From the NCBI GenBank assembly GCA_023269365.1, contig JAHFTN010000088.1, positions 1-6,762 of the forward strand: 6,762 nt of DNA, read 5' to 3'. Made by a program: the position numbers and the translations under genes. The notes under the pieces were generated by a model, which saw only the letters and a program-made list of their open reading frames with translations, did no database searches and had not been told where the DNA came from. Source of the stretch: Chlamydiota bacterium (lineage in GTDB: Bacteria > Chlamydiota > Chlamydiia > Chlamydiales > Rhabdochlamydiaceae). Positions 5,118-6,762 of the stretch are shown here, piece after piece; the stretch's first letter is position 1, and every line of letters begins with the position of its first letter.

Positions 5118-6346
5118 TTTTTTCTTGTTGTACCCTTTATTTAGTTTCAAATGAAACAGGTGAGGTTCCTCCACAGCGCAAAACGCTTTTAATTTTATCT
5201 AGCACAGGGGGTGGAGGGCACTTGGCAGCGTGTAATACTTTGGCGCAGTTGGTAGGGGAAGAATACGATTTGAAGGTCGTTTATCCGATTAATGAATTGA
5301 GAATTTGGGGAGTGCCCTCTTGCGAAGAGATCTATAACAAGATGTTAAAAAAGGGGTGGATTCGCTCGATGAATTTCATTGTGCGGCATGTTGTCCCTAC
5401 GATTTTTCGCTCGCGTCAAGGTAAAGTTGAAAAAATCATTACCTCTTATATTAAAGCTCACCACCCAGATCTTGTCATTTCCTTAATCCCCTTTATTAAT
5501 TATTCTGCCTCAGAGGCAGCGCGAAAACAAAGCCTTCCTTTCCTTGTAATTACAACAGACAATGATTTAAGAAATTGGGCTTTTGAAATGGAAAAAGCTC
5601 AGCATCCTCAGATGCGCATCACCATTGGAGCAGATTTGCCGACGACACGAGAGGTCTTGCTTAAAAAACACATTCCAGAGCGCATGATAGAGACAATTGG
5701 GCTACCTCTACGCTCTGAGTTCTTTTCCCTAAAAAACAAAGAGCAGGCTTTGGATTCTCTTCCTAACCAGAAACGGATTTTAATCATGATGGGAGGCGTA
5801 GGTGGGGAAGTTGCTTACGATTATACAAGAAAAATTGGAAAAATTCCTCTAGGGGTTCACCTCATCGTCATTGCGGGGCGCAACAAGAAGCTCAAAGAGG
5901 ATTTAGAAAACCTACAACTCGATCCGTCCAATGCACTTTCTGTATTTGGTTACACGAATGAGGTAGCGGGGTTGATGGCTATATCGGATGTCATCATTAC
6001 AAAGCCGGGGCCGGGGACGATCAACGAAGCATTGGCAATGAGGCTGCCTATGCTCATCGACCATACGAACACCTCTTTATTTTGGGAGAGGGCTAATGTG
6101 GATATCGTATTAAAGTATGGCGTAGGACAAAAGGTAAAAAAATTTAATGACCTTGAAGAGTTGCTCACCTCTTATCTGCAGAACTCTGAAATGAAAGAGC
6201 GGCTCAATCGCTCTTTTTTTAATGTTCCCTCGAATCAATTTCATTTGCGTATCCCTCAGCTCATCCAAGAAATGCTTTCTTCTCCTTATGAGCCTATCCC
6301 AGTAAACGAAGAGGCCCTTAGTTCCGTTAAAAATCAAGATCGATAA
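5087..6346 (+). CDS. GT28 glycosyltransferase, MGDG/glucosyl-diacylglycerol synthase-like (MurG-related)
   Basis: Likely transfers a sugar from a UDP-sugar to diacylglycerol or another lipid at the membrane. Positions are counted from the GTG at 5024. The N-terminal GT-B half starts with LLILSSTGGGGH (55-66), the glycine-rich acceptor-side motif of MGDG synthases and MurG. ITTD (176-179) fits the family's VTD site. The C-terminal half has MMGGVGGE (255-262), VFGYTNEVAGLM (307-318) and ITKPGPGTINEAL (325-337), the nucleotide-sugar motif of MGD/UgtP-type enzymes. Residues 25-42 are basic then hydrophobic with two cysteines: a signal or membrane anchor. Start chosen: TTG 5087 with AAGG 7 bases upstream, giving 419 residues. 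GTG 5024 (440 residues) is in frame but lacks a ribosome binding site. The 3' end overlaps the convergent gene by 13 bp. The exact sugar and acceptor are unknown. Confidence 0.87.
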   Translation: MARFKLSLFLIFSCCTLYLVSNETGEVPPQRKTLLILSSTGGGGHLAACNTLAQLVGEEYDLKVVYPINELRIWGVPSCEEIYNKMLKKGWIRSMNFIVRHVVPTIFRSRQGKVEKIITSYIKAHHPDLVISLIPFINYSASEAARKQSLPFLVITTDNDLRNWAFEMEKAQHPQMRITIGADLPTTREVLLKKHIPERMIETIGLPLRSEFFSLKNKEQALDSLPNQKRILIMMGGVGGEVAYDYTRKIGKIPLGVHLIVIAGRNKKLKEDLENLQLDPSNALSVFGYTNEVAGLMAISDVIITKPGPGTINEALAMRLPMLIDHTNTSLFWERANVDIVLKYGVGQKVKKFNDLEELLTSYLQNSEMKERLNRSFFNVPSNQFHLRIPQLIQEMLSSPYEPIPVNEEALSSVKNQDR

Positions 6347-6762
6347 CTTTCTAAACGAGAGAGCCACCCTGGCAGCCATTGCTCTTCATGGCGCTCTTTG
6401 GGGGCGCGGTCTACTCTTTGTATCAACACCCGCTTTGCCGTCTCTATGAACGCTGCCGAGGGGTCATCGTATTGACTTGGCATCCCTTCTAAAACTTGTT
6501 GTAATCCCCACCCTTTTCCTTGGTAGCGCTCCGTTGGGGAAAATCCCGATCCCTTGAAATGTAAATAGTCGATGAGTGCAAATTTCCCTAAAGTCGATTG
6601 TCCTAAATTTTTTATATGCTTTAATAGGATTATTTGTTGAGTGGCAGACACATTTTTGAGGAGGGTTTGCAAAAAGAGCTCGAAGCGATTTACAATGAAA
6701 GTGGCCTGTAGCGAGAGCGTTTTAAATAAAAACTCTTGAAGTTCTTGTTTTTTTGTGTCCTG
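6334..6762 (-). CDS. Conserved-looking protein of unknown function, 5' end beyond window
   Basis: The frame is open to the right edge, so 142 C-terminal residues are visible and the start lies outside. A TTG at 6672 is in frame but only internal. The visible N-terminal part is helical and hydrophobic (QELQEFLFKTLSLQATFIV, FLQTLLKNV). It is followed by LGKFALIDYLHFKGSG, the striking block ERYQGKGWGLQQVL, and a C-terminal part rich in W, R and E (HEEQWLPGWLSRLESYRS). No signal peptide or known catalytic motif is seen in the visible part, and I cannot name the family. It converges with the glycosyltransferase gene and overlaps its last 13 bases. Confidence 0.75.
   Translation of the reverse strand, partial: QDTKKQELQEFLFKTLSLQATFIVNRFELFLQTLLKNVSATQQIILLKHIKNLGQSTLGKFALIDYLHFKGSGFSPTERYQGKGWGLQQVLEGMPSQYDDPSAAFIETAKRVLIQRVDRAPKERHEEQWLPGWLSRLESYRS

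Overview
The window looks like a chromosomal segment of a bacterium from the environmental (amoeba-associated) Chlamydiota, such as Parachlamydiales. This is an inference from the mix of gene types and the protein style, not from a marker gene. Coding density is high, base composition is moderate, and genes lie on both strands. No rRNA, tRNA, CRISPR array or intact transposase was seen.

Left part (1-1862): the 3' part of a class II CCA-adding tRNA nucleotidyltransferase gene runs in from the left edge. Five bases after its stop comes a gene for a membrane-anchored or secreted protein with a faint kinase-like motif pattern; the two look like one transcription unit. Middle gap (1863-2503): about 640 bases without an intact gene. 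It holds two nearly identical 50-bp repeats in inverted orientation (1863-1912 and 2310-2359, 47/50 matching) around a 5'-truncated GxxExxY-family (PDDEXK_3) gene remnant on the minus strand. This looks like a decayed mobile or repeat element lodged exactly behind a stop codon.

Centre (2504-4756): a secreted or membrane-anchored alpha/beta hydrolase of the dienelactone hydrolase/PAF-acetylhydrolase type (+) converges with, and overlaps by 9 bp, pgeF (-), the peptidoglycan-editing multicopper-oxidase-like hydrolase. Upstream of pgeF on the same strand is a small gene for an exported protein of unknown function. A strong hairpin terminator separates the two and ends directly at the annotated pgeF start codon.

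Right part (4757-6762): a roughly 330-base divergent intergenic region holds candidate promoters for both directions, a dyad over the leftward promoter, and a near-perfect long hairpin in the presumed leader of the rightward gene. That rightward gene is a GT28 glycosyltransferase resembling monogalactosyl/glucosyl-diacylglycerol synthases and MurG. Its start is ambiguous, because a small ORF with a better ribosome binding site overlaps it. It converges, with a 13-bp overlap, on an unrecognised gene whose 5' part lies beyond the right edge.

Several products concern the cell envelope (GT28 lipid glycosyltransferase, PgeF, the exported hydrolase and a small exported protein), but nothing in the layout shows a dedicated multi-gene system. 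The most unusual items are the inverted-repeat/GxxExxY element, the kinase-like protein, and the structured intergenic region.
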